DNA from: Ilyonectria destructans
Taxonomy: Eukaryota > Ascomycota > Sordariomycetes > Hypocreales > Nectriaceae
DNA: 64,000 nucleotides
Reading direction: 5' to 3'
Assembly: GCA_020740775.1 (NCBI GenBank)
Contig: JAHEWK010000002.1
Coordinates: 2,170,001 to 2,234,000 of the forward strand
The position numbers and the translations under genes were made by a program. Within the stretch, counting starts at the first letter, position 1, and each line of letters opens with the position of its first letter. This document shows positions 24,741-36,758 of this stretch, in pieces. The notes under the pieces are model-generated. The model was not told the origin of the DNA. It saw only the letters and a program-made list of their open reading frames with translations, and ran no database searches.

Positions 24741-25517
24741 CTATTCAACTTCGGACTGGAAGCCCACGGAATAGCGAGGGCCTTCGGCGTAAGGGACAGG
24801 GATGATGGTAACCATATTAGTGAAGCGCTGTCCATTCTTGCGGTAGTTGGTAACGCAAAGTTGAATCTCATCGTAGTCACGGATGGCATGACGCATGCGG
24901 CGGATAGAGGACTTGTCGGCAGACTTGTCGGCAGACTTGGAGCCAGAACGTCGGTCCTTTCCTGGAGGGGTCTGAAGGAAGCGGCAGTTTCGGCCAATGG
25001 CCTCGTTGGAGGAGTAGCCAGTCAACTGTGAGAAGGCCTCAGTGACGTAGAGGATTGGCGTGTCGGGCTGCAGGAGGTCGCAGAGGATGAGGGAAACGGA
25101 GCTGTCCACAGCACCCAGGGCGATCTTGGGGTTGGGGCGGGATGCGATTCGGTACTAGGGGGACGAGGTCAGAGTCAAGCCGACGATAGACAGGGGCACG
25201 ACGTTGGGTGCCTCGTGATCGGAGCCGGGAAATTAGAGGATTCGGAGGGGAAGTCATACGAAAATATCCATGATGTCAAATCCGCTGGGAGCATAAATGC
25301 CTGGATAGATGACGGGGTCTTGAACGCGGCGCCAGGTAGTTGCGGTGGTGACAGCAGAGCCATCGGGGTTGATGGCACCTTGTTCAGGGAACTCATACTA
25401 AGGTGGCTAGGTCAGTTTACGTTCTGTGGACGTTGTTGTACGTTGAGAAGCGGCAATACTGACATTGAGAGCCTGGACTTCCCAAGGGTTCATGGCAGGC
25501 GGCAGTCTGGATGTCAT
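24741..25517 (-). CDS. vvd: VIVID/ENVOY-type LOV-domain blue-light photoreceptor
   Basis: A small cytoplasmic/nuclear flavoprotein that senses blue light through a cysteinyl-FAD adduct and dampens White Collar complex activity (photoadaptation, clock gating) in Neurospora; ENV1 is the Trichoderma counterpart. Exons 25517-25464, 25397-25260 and 25154-24741 give 201 residues against 186 for Neurospora VVD. The order matches: MNPWEVQALN, then YPGIYAPSGFDIMDIF, RPNPKIALGAVDSSV, the LOV core EAFSQLTGYSSNEAIGRNCR with adduct Cys about residue 121, NYRKNGQRFTNMVTIIPV and a closing RYSVGFQSEVE. The FAD loop carries a SADK tandem duplication. The residue aligning with redox-sensitive Cys71 of VVD is Val. 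I start at the ATG eight codons before MNPWEV; starting at that inner ATG is also possible. Expected to be light-induced. Confidence 0.93.
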
Positions 25518-28236
25518 TTGGCGAGACCAAAAATAAAATAAAATATTGAGAGTTTCTGGTAGGCCGAAGATGGAGTAATAGTGCAAAGCCAAAGACGTGA
25601 GGAGATCAAACTGCTGGGAAGGGAAGTGAGAACACGGGGGTCCTTGTCGAGATGGATGTCGAGAGATGGAGAGGAGTACGAGGTGACGATAAGCTTGGTG
25701 GTGGAGAGGAGAGAGGCCAAAGATATATGTAGGTTAAGGCCCAAAATGGCCAAGGATCGAGATCGCAGAGTTGGAGGATGGATGGATAGACAGACAAGCG
25801 CAAGCACCCGCTTCCAAAACCACCAACCTACGCATCACCCGTCGGGCGTCCAGCCAAAAGGCGGATACCAGAGCCACCTGCCGAGAAGCAGAGCCAATGT
25901 GAGAGCCAATGTGAGAGTCAATCAGGTCAGCTTGGGGATGCCGTGGCCATGGCTGCGGCGGCGTGGAGCGAGGGCCATTGTGGAGCGATGGCCAGCGTGG
26001 AGCCCTGCGTACCAGGGAGCACTGGGCGTGGGAGACGTGGGCGTGAGTGTGGATGTGGGCATGCGCAGTAGGTAGGCACATGCCCGTCGTGGACCTGTCT
26101 CCTGTGCCTTGAATAGTGCCATCCTATTCCATCCTGGGCGTCCCATATGGCTGGTAATTGGGTGTCAAGCGACGGCTAGGCAGCGACCGAGAATGCATTT
26201 CTAAGGCAAAAGCCGTCCTCGACCGAGAACACGCAACTTGCGTGAGCATGCCAGAAGCAGCAAGGCGCCTTGCCGTGTGATTGATTGCCTGCTCATCTGC
26301 AAAGGCCCTCTGCAAAGCCGGCTCGGATGGCGACAGACGGCGAAGGAGGAGGGGTGGCTATCGAAAGGTTGCCAGCAATCCGGTGTGTGGATATCCAGGC
26401 TGGCCCAATTGTGTTCTGGACGATGAGGATGGTCAAGCTCTGTCGTGGGGATCTGGCTCCAGAATCAAGATCGCCGGCTCGAGCCTCCGGACCCGGGATC
26501 GGGTTTGATCGGTGGAGCTTGTAGGCGGGGCGTGTCCGGCGGCTGGACCAATCCGCTTGCTGTTGGCCGCGAAACATGGTTGCTTTTGGACGGTCTAATA
26601 CTCTGTGCTCTACTGCACAAAGGGACCAAGAGTGTGCGGAGCGTTCGTGGGCCAACTGTTATGATGGCGATGCTGCCAGCTGTGATGCTCAAGGCTGGTG
26701 GTGTTTTGTGTTTTGTGTCGCGTAGGCTGTGTTGTGACCTGGAGCTTGTAGCTTGGATTCCCGATCCCCAATCCCCAATCCCCAATCCCTGATCCCCTTC
26801 TCTCGTGTCCAACGTCCCGTATCCCGCGCGCCTGTGCCCGGTGACCCAGTCCGTTTCTTGTCAGCGCTCCCAGGGTGCTGGCATCGATCCACGGATCCCT
26901 GCTCGGCCCTGCCCTGCTTCTGTCGTGTTCATGGATTTGGGTCGCACAGCTACTCCGTTGGTCGTAGGCGGACCCCGATGCTAAACTCAACCCATCATGA
27001 CGCCGCCCCGCCAGCGGCGGCCCAGCGGGGCTGAGCTAGAAGTACCCCTGGATGCGATGACGGTGATGGGCTGGACCGCCTGTCTGGGGACTCTGGGCTG
27101 ATGAGCCGAGACAGGGCCGCCGTTTTCTGGATTGAAAGTTCGATTCGCGTGCCCGATGCCCGACAGGCGCGATCGATGCGCACCAAAGTCTCCGGGTCTG
27201 CCATCAGATCCTAGGCCTGACCATCGTACGAAGCGAGGTAGTGTCGCTGGCAAGCTGCACTCTTGCTTAGCCGGTCTGGGTCACCGCTTGACCAGAGTCG
27301 ACAAAGAATCAACAAATAACCGACACGTTGTGGTGGACCGATGCTTTCGAGGAGCGAGGAGGCAAGCGCCACACAAACCGTCACCGACTGAAAGGAGCCG
27401 TATGTGCATGGGGAACTCTTCAGCAGCTGCACCATGGATGATGGGGTTGTAGTGGATTGGAATAGAATGGCATGGTGGTGATGGGTGCTTACCACGTGCC
27501 GTACGTGCGCCTTCCCGCCTTTCCTGATGCTGGGGAAGCAGGTACGTAGAGTGAACAGCTTCGTTACTGCCTCCTTCCTCGCCAACACTTCAGCACATAC
27601 CTCAACACGGGAGGGAAAAAAGGTATATCTGGAAGCGCTCTAAGTTATGCCCAGGCACCGCATCGCACTCTCGTCATATGCCGAGATGTGGTTGGGCGGG
27701 ATGGCTTGCGAACTTGCGATGCGATGCGATGCGACATGATGGACCGGCTAACCGGACGCTCTATTGCCCTCGTTGCCCAGATCGTACCACCCCGGTCCTC
27801 ATCCCAGTGATCGATCCGATTGATACGGTAGGCCCTCCGTTGTGGACGGAGCCACGAGCCAGTAACACGGCCGTGTGCGACACCCACAGCAGCTAGTCAA
27901 TGCACGCTGCGGCTCCAGTATTAGGTCCAAGTCTGCCGCCGTTTTCCCCGTGACATCCCGACACCACTGCACGCGTCGACGACGGCACTCTAATTACGGC
28001 GCGTCTGTGTGCACCACCAACCAAACTAGGCGCGTTTTGCGCTCTGCTGGTCTCGATCCTGGATCCATCTCCTCTTCACCTCACCAACAGTTAATCGACA
28101 ACGAAACAGACCGGGATCCACACCATCTCGCGATGCTCCTGCTCTGTATAACCTCGCCCTAATCGCCATCTTCCCATTCGCACGATCCTGCGCCTACCAC
28201 CTGGCATCCGGCATACAACATACCGCAACTCCCACC
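25518..28236. other. Divergent intergenic region (vvd promoter side and NSE2 promoter side)
   Basis: No credible gene. Long overlapping frames are Arg/Ser/Pro-rich shadows. Simple repeats include an 8-bp CCCCAATC repeat at about 26758-26796 and a GCGAT repeat at about 27712-27733. Paired GATC words near 25.76 kb are listed separately. Confidence 0.5.
25755..25766 (-). promoter_or_regulatory. Possible light-response element upstream of vvd
   Basis: Two GATC/CGAT words lie within 12 bases (GATCGAGATCGC on the plus strand), about 240 bp upstream of the proposed vvd start. White Collar complex binding sites in Neurospora are paired GATC/CGAT-type elements. Such words are common by chance, so this is only suggestive. 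Confidence 0.25.
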
Positions 28237-29458
28237 ATGTCCCGCAGACTCGTCAACCGCTCCGGCACCGCTGTCGCATCGTCGTCAACCCCGTCCACGG
28301 CCTTGCCCGAGTACCAGCCGCCCTCGTGCCCCCTTAACGATGCCGCTCGCCGCGCCCTCGGCAACCTCTCCAACAACCGGGGCACCGTGGAGTACCAGAT
28401 GCACCTCAAGGACTCGGTGCGCCTCATCGGTACCAGCGTCGGCGACTTACATGAGCGCTTGAGGGAGCAACGTGACAAGCTCGAGGCCTATCGCGCTAGG
28501 AGGGAAGAGAAGGGCACGGAAAAGTCCTCTGAGGAGGAGCGACTGGAGGAGCACTTCGTCGATCTGGAGGCGCAGGTCAATTCCCTAACTGAGCAGTCGG
28601 AGAAGGCTATTCGCGACCTGATTGATCGTCGGGCCGAGCTCGAAGATGAATCGGCAATCCTTGGTGACCTGTACACCATCGCTGCCCCCGATGCCTCGCA
28701 TGCGGACTTACATCCGCCCCCACGCCAAATCGACGGTGACCTTAGTTCCTCACAGGACGAAGAGCAGAAAATCTCCGTCCCAGCTCCCCCCAGTGTCATT
28801 GACATATTCAAGAATGAGCAATCCCGGAAGGTGGCCGACTACTCTGCCCTGTCCATGCACCAACGATACGCCCTTAACAACGACTACGCCGCCTTCAAGA
28901 AGCTGTGGCACGATGCCATGGCTGGCGAGGATGGTCCCCCGCTCCCCGACGCTTCTCGCTGGTTTCGCCCCAATGGCCAGCCTGTTATGCAAGGGTTGGC
29001 AGATGATGGCGGTGCCGATGACGACGACGACGACATCGCCGTCGCCCGAGAGGTCCTCAGTATGAACTGCCCCCTCACATTGCAGCCCATGGACCAGCCA
29101 TACAGCAACCGCAAGTGCAAGCATACATTTGAGAAAGCCGCCATCCTCGACTACCTGTCCATGCGTGGTGAGAAGCAGTGTCCGCAAACAGGATGTTCAC
29201 AGGTACAATCCCAACAAACCCCATATCATTGCCTACACCAACTAATCAACTCAGATGTTCTCCCGCCCTAAATTTGACGAGGACTTTTACCTCGACCAGG
29301 CCATGGTTCGCCGTATCCACCGCGCCCGTCAGGCCCAGGAGCAAAACGAGATGGACGACGACGACGATGAGGAGGAAGGCGATGGCGACGACGATGTCAG
29401 GGTTAGAGGCCACAAAGCCGTGCCGGGACGCCCTAAGAGGGAGAAGACCGAGCGGTGA
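28237..29458 (+). CDS. NSE2: Nse2/Mms21 SUMO E3 ligase, Smc5-Smc6 complex subunit
   Basis: A nuclear SUMO ligase that docks on the Smc5 arm and supports recombination repair. Two exons (28237-29202 and 29255-29458) encode 389 residues. Residues about 60-145 are charged and predicted helical/coiled-coil (LHERLREQRDKLEAYRARRE, EEHFVDLEAQVNSLTEQSEK), the region that binds Smc5. An SP-RING follows near residues 275-325: NCPLTLQPMDQPYSNRKCKH then TFEKAAILDYL and CPQTGCSQMF, with the Cys-His-Cys-Cys zinc ligands typical of Nse2 in place. The single intron splits the domain right after the last zinc Cys (GCSQ|MF). The C-terminal tail is strongly acidic (DDDDDEEEGDGDDD) and then basic, unlike the shorter yeast protein. 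Confidence 0.93.
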
Positions 29459-29898
29459 AGTCCGACGAACGCACGCCAGGGAAGCAAAATGAGATGTAAT
29501 CCGATACGATTTAATGACGAACGATACCCCCAGCTGGGCATGTCCCCCTGGAATGTGAGGGAGCCCGGTTTAAAAGCATGAGCATCTGTTAATAGTAGAA
29601 TGCTGGGACATAGAATACATTCCATTTCTATCCTTGCTATGAGATCTAGTTCATTAGGGTATCTCTTGCTAATCCTATTCATCATTATTTTGCGCTTGGA
29701 GAGTAAAACGTCCATCTGGGGGAACCAAAACCCAAGCCGGTTTCCTAATGCTGCCGTGCCGTCCCGAATATTATTGTACGTCCTGTACCATAACCCGTTT
29801 CTCATACATTTTCCAAAATGATCAAACAACGCCCCTTGTACCAAAGGCAAACTTGGTGTGACATGTACACCCAGCCACACACGCAATTTTTCGAATGA
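29459..29898. other. Convergent 3' flanks
   Basis: 440 bp between the ends of two genes on opposite strands. AT-richer than its neighbours, consistent with overlapping or abutting 3' UTRs. Nothing else seen. Confidence 0.6.
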
Positions 29899-32024
29899 CT
29901 ACACGACCAAGGCATAAAGGGCAAGGACACCAGCAAAACCCACGACCAGGCGACTGGGGCATGTCAGGGACACACCCACGGAACCAGAATCGGCCTCGGG
30001 TGTCGCCGTCGCCGTGAACACGCCCGTAAGGGTCTCCGTGACGGTCTGTCGTGCCGAAGTCGTGGTTCGGGGTGCCTCGGTGGCGAGCGGCCAATCCTCA
30101 GGCGAGCTGTACAGGACGCCGTTGATGACGACGCCTTTGTTTTCACCGTCCGCGCCCCGGAGTAGCGATTGCGCGGCCTTGTTGCAGCTGCCAGCCACGG
30201 AACGCACATAGCACGTCGGCTCGAGCTGGTCAGGCAGTTTGCCGGTCTGGGTGGCGTTGGCGGAGCCTGTGGTGTTGTAGTTGCTGACGTCGATGTCCTC
30301 ACCCGTGGAGATGGAGGTTCCCATGATGATGCGCGCAAACACCTGGAAGGCCGTTTCGGGCTGGTACGCGGGAACGGCGTGGCCGGCTTGGTAGATGCGG
30401 CTGAAGGAAAGGTTGCCGAACTGGCGGACAGCGCCGCCAATATACGAATCGTTAACAATGATGGGCGCGTAGCCAGCTGCTGAGAAGCGGGTGGCATATT
30501 CACCGCCAGCCTCCACAGCGATTTGCTTGGATACAGCCTCACCACCCAGCCAGTTGCAGATGTAGTCGCGGTCGCCGTACATGAGGCCAACATGGATTCC
30601 CTTGTTGACGAGGGCAGCAAGGCGAGGGATGTTTCCATCACGGGCCTGATCACCGGTGTCTGCGAACTCGTAAAATACGGCGTTGTTAGACATGGTATAG
30701 TTGACCGGAGCGCCGATGGCCTTCTGGACATCAGCCTGGTTGAGGTACTCTAGGAACGTCATTGCCGGAAAGGGATCGGCCTCTGGGGCGGCGAGGTCGT
30801 AGGCGCTGCGGCCTGACTGGAAGTAAACGTATTCGATATCAAGACAAGCTGCCCGAGCCTGGGCGCATATGTCGTTGACACTGACATTGTTGCCATCGCC
30901 CTCCGGATCACCGAAGGCGATTGCCGCAGTGCACTGCTGGAGGAGGGCCTTGCAACCACCCTCGGACGCATACTTGTCAACATAGAACGAGGCCTCTTCT
31001 TTTGATATGGCTTCATAGCCGTACGTGTTGTCGCTTGCAAACATGGGATAGTATGGGGTCTGGACCTCCATATCAATGCAGCCGTTGACAATGCCGAGGG
31101 ATTTGAGGTGGATTTCGATGGTGGTGTTGAGGGGAAGCTCGCCAGTCTCTCGTTTGAGGTTCTGCTCCTCAAAGGTCTCAGCAAAAATGGGCCCATAACG
31201 ACCACCGTAGCTCTCAGCAAAGAGATTAACGCCGAGGGAGCTGTTGACACCCGTTTCTGAAGGCTGATACTGGGGGAAGGTCGTCAAGAAACCTTGGACC
31301 ATGTGCCAGACAGCCTCGGCAGCCAGCTCAGTTGTGTTGGAGGTGTGGGTGCCGTTGCCAGAGCTGAACGTGCCGTTGGCCATGGCCCAGTCCGGATATT
31401 CGGTGTTGCGTATGGGTGGCTCCTCGAGCTTGTCATCGGCAAAGTTGAGAGTCCCCTTGGTGGGAGCATCGTATGAGAAGCCTACTTGGTTAGGCTACAG
31501 GGGAGGTGAAGTTAGATATTTGTCTTAGCGGTTCTAGGTTGTGGGGAGCATGCGTAGAAACCTACCTGGTCGATGAAGAGCATATTAGAGGCACGATCCC
31601 ATCCCCATTCACGAGCGACTGTGTTATAGCGATTGAGGCCTTCCTCAACAACCTCACAGGGCCCATTGCCAGTGAAGAAGCCATACATGGAACTGGAACC
31701 TGGCCCGCCATTGAGCCAGAGGGTGAGACTCTCGGTTTCTTCGCGGGCCTCAACAAACCAAAAGAAGAGATTGGTCGGATAGTCACCGGGAATGGAGACC
31801 CAGCCGGTGTACTGGCGCTGGGAGTCGAAAGCGGTGGTGCAAGCGCCTTCGGGGACCTTGTACGAGACAGTAACGTTGCTGTTTCCTGGGGAGCGGACAA
31901 CTGTGAGGTTTCGCTCTGCAGCGTTGGCGTGGGGGATGAACTGAGCGAATGAAGCGGAGGGGAAGACGGGGCCCAGGAGGAGGAGAGGAAGCAAAGGAGA
32001 GGCGAGGAGAGGCGACAGCATCAT
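29899..32024 (-). CDS. Secreted or GPI-anchored serine carboxypeptidase (S10 family)
   Basis: Removes C-terminal residues from peptides, probably at the cell surface or in the secretory/vacuolar route. Two exons (32024-31566 and 31494-29899) encode 684 residues. The start is chosen at MMLSPLLASPLL, which opens a clear signal peptide (about 27 residues, ending PSASFA). S10 landmarks are present: oxyanion motif LWLNGGPGSSSMYG, nucleophile in FAESYGGRYGP (Ser about 248), Asp in YGDRDYICNWLGG (about 461) and His in QAGHAVPAYQP (about 525). Many N-x-S/T sites suggest glycosylation. The C terminus is Thr/Ser-rich and ends in a hydrophobic stretch VGFAGVLALYALVV after small residues, the layout of a GPI-attachment signal. 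Closest known type is the fungal carboxypeptidase S1 group. Confidence 0.92.
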
Positions 32025-33399
32025 GACGAAGATGTCGATGGCTGCGGCGGTAGCTTCTCGTCGTGGTCGTGGTCGTTGTGACGGGGGACAGGCGTCGTCA
32101 TCCAATCTTCATGACATGGACCAATCCAAGAGCAAGCCTAACAGCGCAGGAGGAACTGAGACAATGTATATTTCCCGAGACACAGAAACCGAAAAGAAAG
32201 AGTGAGAAGGAAATGAGAAAGAGCAACCCCGACAAAAATGATCAGCGTCAACAGCCCGGATGCATGATGATGAATGAGTACGAGACGGGGACACAACACG
32301 AGACAGCCGAACGTCGTTGCGTTGGAGCGAGGCTGGGGTCACCAAGGCGGCAAGGCCCCTGTTGGGGGAGCAATGAGCACTGAGCACTGAGCACTGGGAC
32401 TTAATTACGGAGCACATCTCCACCGGCTGTGCCTTACACCTTGCATAGCCCCAGGCGCCCTCTGCGCGCTCTGGGGCCGTGATTAGCGGAGTTTGGGGAT
32501 CGGACAGCGGGTGGCTTCCCGCTATAGCGAACCAGGGATTTAAGGCGTTTTAGGGCGTTTCTCGGCGCTCAGCGCTGCCATGCTCAGGGCCAAGGAGTAA
32601 GAACTAAATTCTCTGCCCTATCTGCTGAGCTCCGCACCGTCGCGAACCTTGACACACAGATTTGTTGGGTTTTTCCCATTGTACGGGAGCACATTCGCAG
32701 GATCATCGGGGAATCGGATCGCCCCCCTTTGTGTCGACTCCCGACCAGCCGCAGCGCCGAGGATCCCTCGCAACGCACGCGGGACAGCTGGTGTTGCTAA
32801 ATCCATAGCTCGGAGCTTTTCCTTCCCCTCATTCGCCCCATGCACGTGCGGCTGACGCCTGTGACCACACGGCCTAGGCAAGGATCAGCTCGTTGCAGCA
32901 CGAGTTACGAAGCACGACCGGCAAACCCAGGCCGCGTCGCACCATGCGCCCCGAGGCAGGCGAGGCCATTTTCGGTACGAGAGCATCGCAGCTGAAGGAT
33001 CGGCACGAGGGATGCGGCTTTGCTCGGCTCATTCCAATCCAATGGCTGGGTTTTCGCATGGTTAATTATCGGACCAGCCTGTTCATCTAACTGAGGGGCG
33101 GCCAAGCTTCTCAAGCAAGGTTCAGGTGTGGAACAGCCTTGTGGGATCGTTAGAGCAAGAAAGCTCACTGATCCGTCTTCTATTCATGTCATCTTAAGCC
33201 GCTATTTCTGACTCAGCCAATGCTCTAAATACACCTTAATTTTTCTCCAGATGATGGCATTACAGGCTTTCATTTCCACGTCTATATGGATGATGATACA
33301 TTATAGTACAGTCGACCTGACCCATCGATGGATATCTCTCGTTTCGTTTCTGACACAACTCCACCTTCAATGCGTTCATACAGAGACCGCTGATCATGG
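32025..33399. other. Intergenic region, no gene seen
   Basis: Promoter side of the carboxypeptidase gene and 3' side of COQ3. A short triple repeat GAGCACT occurs near 32380. No supported feature otherwise. Confidence 0.5.
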
Positions 33400-34326
33400 T
33401 CAAACCTTGCGAACAGCGAAAAAATAGTTTCCGACTCTCTCGCTTCCCTGAACTTCCTTCCATCCCAATCCTGGCACGTAGACGACGCCCTGCACCATCG
33501 GGCTGCTCCAGCCTTGACCCTCTAGGAATCCACGTAGCTCGTTCTCGTTCAGGTATTTGTTCCAGTCATGCGTCCCCTTGGGAACAATACCCAGCACGTC
33601 CTCGGCCATGAAGTTCGTGGTGAACCAACTCACCCAGGTACGCGCAATGGTGCTCATGACCAGCCATCCTCCGGGCTTTACGAACGGCCGCACACGCTCT
33701 AGAACCGCACCCGGCTCGTCGACGTGCTCAATAACCTCGAATAGGGATACGATGTCGTATGCTTCCTCCTCGGTCGGCACAGGCAGCTGCTCAATTGAGG
33801 TCTGGCGGTACTGGAGCTTGTTGCGCAAGGCGGGATCCTTGCGGGCGTGAGCCTTGGCGATGGCGAGCACGGAGGGTGTCGGGTCGATGGCGGTGACGCT
33901 TCGAGTACTCGGCAAGCGGGCGGCGCTTTCAGCGAAAATGCCCCCGCCGCAGCCGATGTCGAGGTAGGTGAGGTCGCGGGAGGGGGGAGCCTCGGCCTGG
34001 GTTCGGTGGCATGCGCGAATGAAGTCGTGGCGGAGGGGGTTCATGAGGTGGAGGAGGCGAGATGAGCCGTTAGTGTCCCACCAGTCGGCGGCGAGGGCAT
34101 TGAAGTGGGAGACCTCATCGGGGTTGACGGAGGAGAAGTTGGGCGAAGATGTGGAGGAAGTCGAGGAGGATGCGGTCGAGTTCCATCGTGTAGCAGAGCT
34201 TGTTGGTGCAACGCCGGGAAAGACACGGCTGGATGCCCTGGAGGCTGTTGAGGGCGGGAGAAGTCGTCCATTCGGTTTTCTAAGTCGCCGGAGCAGGGCA
34301 CTCGCCGGCCGTAACGGAGCCGGCAT
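33400..34326 (-). CDS. COQ3: Ubiquinone biosynthesis O-methyltransferase, mitochondrial
   Basis: Carries out both O-methylations of the ubiquinone ring, on the matrix face of the inner mitochondrial membrane within the CoQ synthome. Intronless, 308 residues. Residues 1-60 are rich in Arg, Ser and Ala with few acids, a typical mitochondrial presequence. The UbiG/Coq3 core follows: EVSHFNALAADWWDTNGSSR, LLHLMNPLRHDFI, SAM motif I YLDIGCGGGIFAESAARLP (121-140), AIDPTPSVLAIAKAHA, FEVIEHVDEPGAVL and the Coq3-specific RTWVSWFTTNFMAEDVLGIV then PKGTHDWNKYLNENEL. Length and motif order match yeast Coq3. Confidence 0.95.
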   Translation of the reverse strand: MPAPLRPASALLRRLRKPNGRLLPPSTASRASSRVFPGVAPTSSATRWNSTASSSTSSTSSPNFSSVNPDEVSHFNALAADWWDTNGSSRLLHLMNPLRHDFIRACHRTQAEAPPSRDLTYLDIGCGGGIFAESAARLPSTRSVTAIDPTPSVLAIAKAHARKDPALRNKLQYRQTSIEQLPVPTEEEAYDIVSLFEVIEHVDEPGAVLERVRPFVKPGGWLVMSTIARTWVSWFTTNFMAEDVLGIVPKGTHDWNKYLNENELRGFLEGQGWSSPMVQGVVYVPGLGWKEVQGSERVGNYFFAVRKV

Positions 34327-35958
34327 CGTGGTGGACGTAGGGAAGATTGGTTGTCGTGGGGTTGGAGCTATTGAAGCTGTCGGTGGTTCTGGGTTTTGCG
34401 TCGTTCTATGACGTTCAAGACGCTCGGTGGATTAGGCCTAGCGTTGTACGGTCGTCGCTCCGTTACTTTCTTTGCCTGACTAAGCCACCAAGTGACTCCA
34501 AAACGGTACGGTGTCGATTTCCGTAACGGACGGTCACATCCCGTTTCTAGTCGGATAATGATCAAGTTGGGAAATCGGCTAATTTCTCTAATCTATGAAG
34601 TGTGTTCCCTGCAATTCATATCTAACAGATATTGTGTCATAACTCTGGCTAGCTTTGAGGAAGGGCGTGGTCTGTTTGAAGTGGCGGTAACATCGTGATG
34701 TTAGTCTAGACGTCTAGTGCAACATTCCGAAGTGGCTGTTCGGAACTCACATCGATGCAAACACGAATATCGAAACCATGTATCCGAATTTGTGGATTAT
34801 CAACTTTAACCCCGACTCTTGAAGGGTTACTGCAAGGTTCCCTTCTCACCTCGCGCCATGTCATCGAGAGGAGTGTGGCGTAACCAACGAGAGTGGGATT
34901 ACGGGTGACAAAGCTGTCCTGTTCCGCCGTTCTATTCCGCCACGACAGGGCCAAGTAGATAGCGATTAATTAGAGGAATTGATCCTATTTCTTATCGACT
35001 CCGCCATAGGCTCCACCATTTCCGTAATAATTCCTCGTTGCAGCGGATGAAGAGAGATTTTCCCACATGGCGGGACGGGGAATTATCGAAGAGCCCCCAT
35101 CCATGAACCCATGTTCAGTGAGTGAGCGCTGACTGATGCTTTCGCAATTCCAGTCTCCAACTGCGTCTTGGGCGGTGCTTACATAATAGCCGCGCGACCA
35201 CGACAAATCCATGAATCTCCTTGACCCCAAGAAACGGGCCCCTAGTACGTAGCAGGCGGGCCTCGGGTGCGCTAAATGGTCAATCGCGGGGCCCTGCAAC
35301 GCCGAGCGGCGGCTGCGAGTCGAGGAATTGGCGGCCGGTGACATGTGAGCGTCTGAGCAGAGCGGACGCCGGCGCCATCGGCCCACAGCCATGCAAAACC
35401 CACTCTTCCGCTTTCTATGTGCTTCTCCCGCCAGGCAAACTTTGGGTCGGCCTCTCCAGACTCTAGACCTGCCTAGGCTCAGTCCGGGCAAGCCGGTTGC
35501 GTATGGGTGCGAATGTGCTGCCCATGGCTCCATCGAGCCGGCAATTCACCGCGCGGATCCGAGCCATGACCATGGCCGTGGCCGGGCAGCGGAGGCCACG
35601 GCAAGGAATCATGCCGTCGCTTCCTGTACGGCGGTCCCATTGCCGACCATATGATGGAAGCTTATTACCAAGTCATGGTCGGTCTCCTCTCCTCCGTATT
35701 ATCCTCAGTCATCCCTCCCTCTGTATCCATTGTGTGTGTTGCATTCCCATCGCCCGTTTATACCAATACCTGCCCTTCTCCATCTTTCTAATTCCATCTA
35801 TACCCCGCGCCATTGACCAAGCAAAACCCAGACCCCTCCTCTCTCCGAGCCCGCACCGAGGCCGAGAGTCACACAACAAACTTCGACAGCACACTCGCCG
35901 AACCCGACGCTTTCCTCGCTCCACCTCCACCTCCCACTATCCACATCCCGCCGCGACA
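34327..35958. other. Divergent promoter region COQ3/RIB3
   Basis: About 1.6 kb between divergent genes. Immediately upstream of RIB3 is a long pyrimidine-rich leader (35.65-35.95 kb). The middle part around 34.5-35.0 kb is AT-richer. No gene recognised. Confidence 0.5.
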
Positions 35959-36758
35959 ATGCCTGGGCCCACGATAGATTTGACCAAGTTCGACTCTATC
36001 CCGGAGTCCATTGAGGCTTTCCGTATGCGCCTCCTCTCCAGTCGTCGTCCCTGAGTCACTCATGGAACCATCGACGCACTCTGGCCCCGACGCACTGTGA
36101 CCCCGACTCGCGCTGACTCCAACTAGGAAATGGCGAGTTCCTCGTCGTCCTCGATGACCCCTCCCGCGAGAACGAAGCCGACCTCATCATCGCCGCTCAG
36201 GATGTGACCACCGAGAAGATGGGCTTCCTCATCCGCCACTCCTCCGGCTACGTCTGCGTGCCGCTCTCTCCCCCCCTCATCACCTCCCTCGGCCTCCCCC
36301 AGATGGTCTCCAACAACGAAGACCCTCGCGGCACCGCCTACACCGTCTCCGTCGACGCCGCTGACCCTTCCGTCACCACCGGCATCAGCGCCCGCGACCG
36401 CGCCCTCGTGTGCCGCGTGCTCGCCGATCCTAACTCCAAGCCCGAGAGCCTGCGTCGCCCCGGCCACGTCCTTCCCCTGCAGGCCCGCGCTGGAGGCGTC
36501 CGCCAGCGCAACGGCCACACCGAGGCCGCTGTTGAGTTCTGCCGTCTGGCCGGCAAGACACAGGCCGCCGCCATCTGCGAGATTGTTGACGACGGCGAGG
36601 AGGTTCCCGGTCAGGCCATCCGCCAAAACGTCGGCATGCTGCGAGGCGAGGCCTGCATTGCCTTTGCGCGCAAGTGGGGGATCAAGGTCTGCACCATTGC
36701 CGACCTCGTCGCCTACGTCGAGAAGACCGAGGGCAAGCTCGAGGCTAACGGAAGCTGA
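35959..36758 (+). CDS. RIB3: 3,4-dihydroxy-2-butanone 4-phosphate synthase
   Basis: Converts ribulose 5-phosphate to formate and the four-carbon precursor of the riboflavin xylene ring. Exons 35959-36022 and 36127-36758 give 231 residues, close to the size of the monofunctional fungal enzyme (yeast Rib3 is 208). Diagnostic motifs: DSIPESIEAFRNGEFLVVLD, DPSRENEADLIIAA (acidic metal-binding loop), IRHSSGYVCVPL, GTAYTVSVDA, GISARDRAL, RPGHVLPLQAR, GHTEAAVEFCRLAG and CEIVDDGE. The intron falls inside the Arg codon of FRNGEF; the donor GTATGC and acceptor ACTAG restore that motif. The gene is GC-rich and strongly codon-biased compared with its surroundings, as for a well-expressed gene. Confidence 0.96.
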
